DNA of 64,000 nucleotides from Limnephilus marmoratus (lineage: Eukaryota; Arthropoda; Insecta; Trichoptera; Limnephilidae). A program made the translations under genes and the position numbers. Shown in pieces: positions 60,399-64,000 of this stretch. Position 1 is the stretch's first letter. Each line of letters opens with the position of its first letter. The stretch covers positions 17,062,710-17,126,709 of the forward strand of contig OU862910.1 in assembly GCA_917880885.1 (NCBI GenBank). Reading direction: 5' to 3'. The notes under the pieces were generated by a model. That model had not been told where the DNA came from and ran no database searches. It was given only the letters and a program-made list of their open reading frames with translations.

Positions 60399-61178
60399 AT
60401 GGCTTTGGCAAACACCACGCGAACCACGCGAAAAACCACGGCAGATGCATTGCAGTCAACCGTAGACGTCGGTAGCCTCACACCAGCGTCAGAAAAGATG
60501 GAAAATAGGGGGCAGACCTCATGCCATTCGAGGGTACTGGAAGATCGATTCGAAGGTTTGCCGGAGGAAGAACCCGAAGAGTTTATCGTCGCGTGCGAGG
60601 AATTCTTCAGTGCGACAGGCTGTTCATCAGCACTTAAGGTGGAGAAAGCTGTAAAACAATTGCAAGGAGAAGCAAGAAGGTGGTGGCAGCCTCATACACG
60701 CGGGCGATGGAGCTGGGAGGATTTTACGATGCAACTGCGGAAACGCTACGGCGTAGTGGGAGCGAGGACCTCTCTATTAGTCACGCTGTACGGAGACCCG
60801 CAGAAAAGCGGTGAAAGTGGCGTTGCTTTCTTAAAACGTAAGCGAGCAATCCACAAACGTGTTTTCGGACAAACAGGCTTGGACGAATTCTGCCCAGATC
60901 TAATAGGGCTAATGATGCCTCGTTACAGAGATCTGCTGGAGGCTGGTCTAATCTTCGGCACGTACACCATGGAAACACTTACCGCACGAGTAAACGCCAT
61001 CGATTTCCCGAAGGAAATACTCTTCCGTGCACCGCCGCCCCAACACCAGGAAAGGGCAAATACCCGTAATAATGACGCAAGGCGACCACGTGACCAATTG
61101 CCCTGGTGTCATAACTGCCCAGGAAGACATTGGAATGCAGATTGCCCAGAACTTCACCGCCGCAGGGCGGAAAACTAG
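60399..61178 (+). CDS. LTR retrotransposon Gag (capsid plus zinc knuckle)
   Basis: 260 codons from ATG 60399. Residues about 50-190 match the retrotransposon Gag capsid region: FEGLPEEEPEEFIVACEEFF, AVKQLQGEARRWWQ, WSWEDFTMQLRKRYG and a YRDLLEAGLIFGTYTMETL block. A single zinc knuckle CHNCPGRHWNADC (CX2CX3HX4C) lies near the end, after a basic stretch (NNDARRPRDQ). It ends at TAG 61176-61178, but the same frame stays open for a further 220 codons. No protease or pol is seen. The ORF is intact. Confidence 0.82.
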   Translation: MALANTTRTTRKTTADALQSTVDVGSLTPASEKMENRGQTSCHSRVLEDRFEGLPEEEPEEFIVACEEFFSATGCSSALKVEKAVKQLQGEARRWWQPHTRGRWSWEDFTMQLRKRYGVVGARTSLLVTLYGDPQKSGESGVAFLKRKRAIHKRVFGQTGLDEFCPDLIGLMMPRYRDLLEAGLIFGTYTMETLTARVNAIDFPKEILFRAPPPQHQERANTRNNDARRPRDQLPWCHNCPGRHWNADCPELHRRRAEN

Positions 61179-62211
61179 CATGGCCCGGGGTCCGGAAAAC
61201 TAGGTCGGACAACGTCGCGTCCAGGGCCCCCATACATAGGTACGTATGAGTACCAGCATTTACAACGAGAAGATCAGACTGGACCGCATCAAGCTCAAGA
61301 ACCTCCACAATGCTCCTTCGCGTACGCGCCTGTCGTCGAAACACCACGGTACACGCGTGGCCCAGTTACACCGGATATCGCCTCCATTATCGAGCACAAT
61401 ATGCTCCCATTTCAAGAGCCCCCGCAATGTTCTTTTTCTTACGCACCAGTTGTAGACCCATCATATCACCCGCGCGCACCTGTAACACCGGATATTGCCT
61501 CCGCTTTTACGCAAGATATACCCATACTTCAAGAGCCGTACGCCGGGCCTAGCGGCCATAATATTTCCCCCCTAGCAACTACGTTGGACGGAGCACCCAC
61601 GCTAGAAAGCGCTCAACACACGCCTTCAACGAATATCTGGCAAAACGTTATTAACGACGTGCCACCACCTGTAGATACTTACTATCCAGGTGGATCTATA
61701 CAAGCGGACGCAGATACCTCCACCTCTACGCCAGCCGTAGAACCGACTAGCACAAGCAATCCCATTTATACCGGATATCGAGACGATTCCCGCAATCATC
61801 CCCATTGCGCAACATGCAATCGATCTGCAGCAATCGCTCCCCAGTAATTCGCCCACAATCGCTTCTGCAACGGAGATGATTTCTCCACCCACTGCCTCAT
61901 TGCGCAATGCTACCGATGAACAAGATGACGCTCCACAGCCACCCCCCGGCTCCAGCGGCCACAATACGCCGACGGAACCTGCATCAGGTAACCACAGCAG
62001 ACCATGCCTGTCAACTATTCCTGAAGAAGAAACTCTTTCGGAAAATCACGATATGCCGTACACTCCGGCATTAGCTGAGGAACTTCCGACTAGGTTTAAG
62101 ATATCTAATGTTTGGCCCAAATTCCCACCGAGGACGTATGAACCAATTGAATCCAGAAAGGTGCATAACCGAGGCTCTTATGACGCCAGGAAACCACCCG
62201 GTATAACATGA
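61179..62211 (+). pseudogene. Post-gag proline-rich extension, in frame with Gag, with one later frameshift
   Basis: After the Gag TAG the same frame continues to 61847. It contains a duplicated module (PPQCSFAYAPVVETPRYTRG and PPQCSFSYAPVVDPSYHPRA, each followed by a VTPDIAS segment) and P/S/T-rich sequence. A frame change near 61740 leads into another open frame ending at 62211, with DAPQPPPGSSGHNT and a terminal PIESRKVHNRGSYDARKP. No protease, RT or integrase motif is seen. It may be spacer, an accessory protein region, or a remnant of the Gag-Pol junction. Confidence 0.5.
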
Positions 62212-62533
<322 letters not shown>

Positions 62534-62829
62534 AATTTAAACATTTATTTTTTTTTTTTCAAATATAACATCACAATACATGTAATAATCTGCATACAAA
62601 AATACGACCATTGAAAATAAAACTAATTTGATTTTTTAAATTAATCTACTATACAATAATTTATTTATATCTGCAACGTATAACGTACAGTATATTTATT
62701 ATATTACTACAAAAAAGTTGGCCCGTGGTAATTCTTTTGGCCTTTTATGTAGAGGAAGGAGTGCACAATTGTGAATATGATCTGAGGTGTGAACCAAGGT
62801 CTTTAAAAAAGTTAGGGAAATACCAAAGA

Positions 62830-63275
62830 GGATTGCTGGTCGTTCCATATCTGATTTATTGACATTGAACATAGGAACGAGTCGTAAGTGAAACACCACA
62901 AGAGATTGCAGGTCGTTCAATATCTGATTTATTGAACATCAAACATAAGAACGAGTCGTGAGTGAATCACCACAAGAGATTGCAGGTCGTTCCATATCTG
63001 ATTTATTGAACATTGAATATAGGAACGAGTCGTAAGTGAATCACCATAAGAGATTGCAGGTCGTTCCATATCTGATTTATTGAACATTGAACATAGGAAC
63101 GAGTCGTAAGTGAATCACCACAAGAAATTGCAGGTCTTTCCATATCTGATTTACTGAACATTGAATATAGGAACGAGCCGTAAGTGAATCACCACAAGAG
63201 ATTGCAGGTCGTTCCATATCTGATTTATTGAACATTGAATATAGGAACGAGTCGTAAGTGAATTACCACAGAGAT
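62830..63275. repeat. Minisatellite, about six 74-bp units
   Basis: GATTGCAGGTCGTTCCATAT recurs at 62831, 62904, 62978, 63052, 63126 and 63200; each unit also has ACGAGTCGTAAGTGAATCAC. Units are over 90% alike by eye. Short frames on the minus strand (62699-62920, 63151-63342) are repeat translations. Confidence 0.88.
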
Positions 63276-64000
63276 TAGTTATTATACTAGGTACTAGAGC
63301 ACCATCCACTGAAATCCAATAAGTATAACAGATATAGAACACCTGCCTGACATCACGTAGTGTTCTCTAGATTCATCGTCTTTTATAATAATATAATCAT
63401 AAAATAGACACCATTAAAGCAATGCAGTTCCTTACGCAATAATTCATTTAAACTAAGTGATAAACAAATACATATTAATATAAACAATCATTGGTAAATA
63501 ATAAATCCTAGATTAACTAAATTCGATTTCACAATAACCGACAAAACAGCATAGATAGATTACGTGTATAAAAAAATTATGGACACAATATTAGTCATAT
63601 TTAAAAATAATATTATGAATTAGAAAACATACAGCAATTTTTGTAAAATATATATTTGTTTAAGTCTATTTATGTAACGAGTGACAACTGATGATACCTG
63701 CATGAATATTTTTGCAAAAACATTGTGAACATCCCCATTTTGGAAATTTATTGGGCTATTCATTACATAATTATAATAATTTTGGAAAACCGAAGTCCTA
63801 CACTCATTTCCAAACCACCATGGCGAACCGTTGTTTTCCCCAGTAGGGCTAATCAACACCACACAGAGTTTGGCTCGTAAATGAATTGTGTTATTTTCGA
63901 TTACATTAGATATTACTTTTATAGTTTTTGATATTCCTATAGCCTATTGCTATAGCTTTTAAACTCTTGACATGGCCCAACTCAAGTATTTATTTTTATT
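63276..64000. other. Right end of window, nothing recognised
   Basis: AT-rich. An 80-codon minus-strand frame at 63620-63862 has no identifiable domain. No transposon ends found. Confidence 0.45.

Noticed and set aside
62699..63342. Minus-strand ORFs with a repeated QSLVV.HLRLVP segment
   Set aside because: Translations of the 74-bp minisatellite.

Overview
This is eukaryotic DNA, almost certainly from an insect and most likely from a moth or butterfly (moderate confidence). The evidence is: ZAD (zinc-finger-associated domain, FYZ-type) C2H2 genes in a local cluster, a TTAGG-type telomeric repeat tract, a mariner transposase of a kind common in Lepidoptera, AT-rich introns with GT-AG borders, and very dense transposons. 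There is no bacterial-type operon, ribosome binding site or CRISPR array.

The host genes are three paralogous ZAD-C2H2 zinc-finger genes. Gene A is the 3' end only (exons 223-376 and 569-696, plus strand). Gene B (3221-12013, plus strand) is complete: 8 exons, 515 codons, ZAD followed by ten C2H2 fingers. Gene C (15221-59209, minus strand) is complete: 9 exons, 548 codons, same architecture, convergent with B. All splice phases in B and C agree and no stop interrupts either joined frame. Gene C covers about 44 kb because its introns are full of transposons. One 25.6 kb intron splits a region that is a single exon in gene B.

Everything else is mobile DNA. From left to right: a hAT deletion derivative (1039-2186); a mariner remnant (2.4-2.8 kb); inside gene B introns a MITE, a Penelope GIY-YIG remnant, a tRNA-headed SINE, a hAT with a LINE tail inside it, a second SINE copy and two more MITEs. 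Then, inside gene C introns: a purine-rich satellite; a hAT with a 122-bp satellite; an LTR retrotransposon whose only intact gene is integrase (22959-27722); LINE fragments; a mariner (29292-30287); LINE F copy 1; LINE D (33.7-41.1 kb) with an extra ORF between ORF1 and ORF2, interrupted by an unclassified DNA transposon (34679-36976); a second LINE D tail; LINE E; a SINE split by a 6.4 kb hAT-like element that itself holds a decayed zinc-finger array and a nearly full-length LINE A; an element with CATAG ends; a large inverted-repeat element; a hAT MITE filled by a 56-bp satellite; a telomere-like tract; and LINE F copy 2. To the right of gene C lies a gag-only LTR retrotransposon (60.3-62.4 kb), a 106-nt T run and a 74-bp minisatellite.

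Target-site duplications were read directly for ten DNA transposons (eight of them 8-bp, one hAT MITE with a 7/8 match, and the TA of a mariner), so insertion order can be reconstructed in several places. The strongest candidates for something undescribed are the integrase-only LTR element with its own spliced leader, the LINE with a third ORF linked by an in-frame UGA-CUA, the unclassified TAGGG-ended transposon, and the hAT-like element carrying C2H2 fingers.
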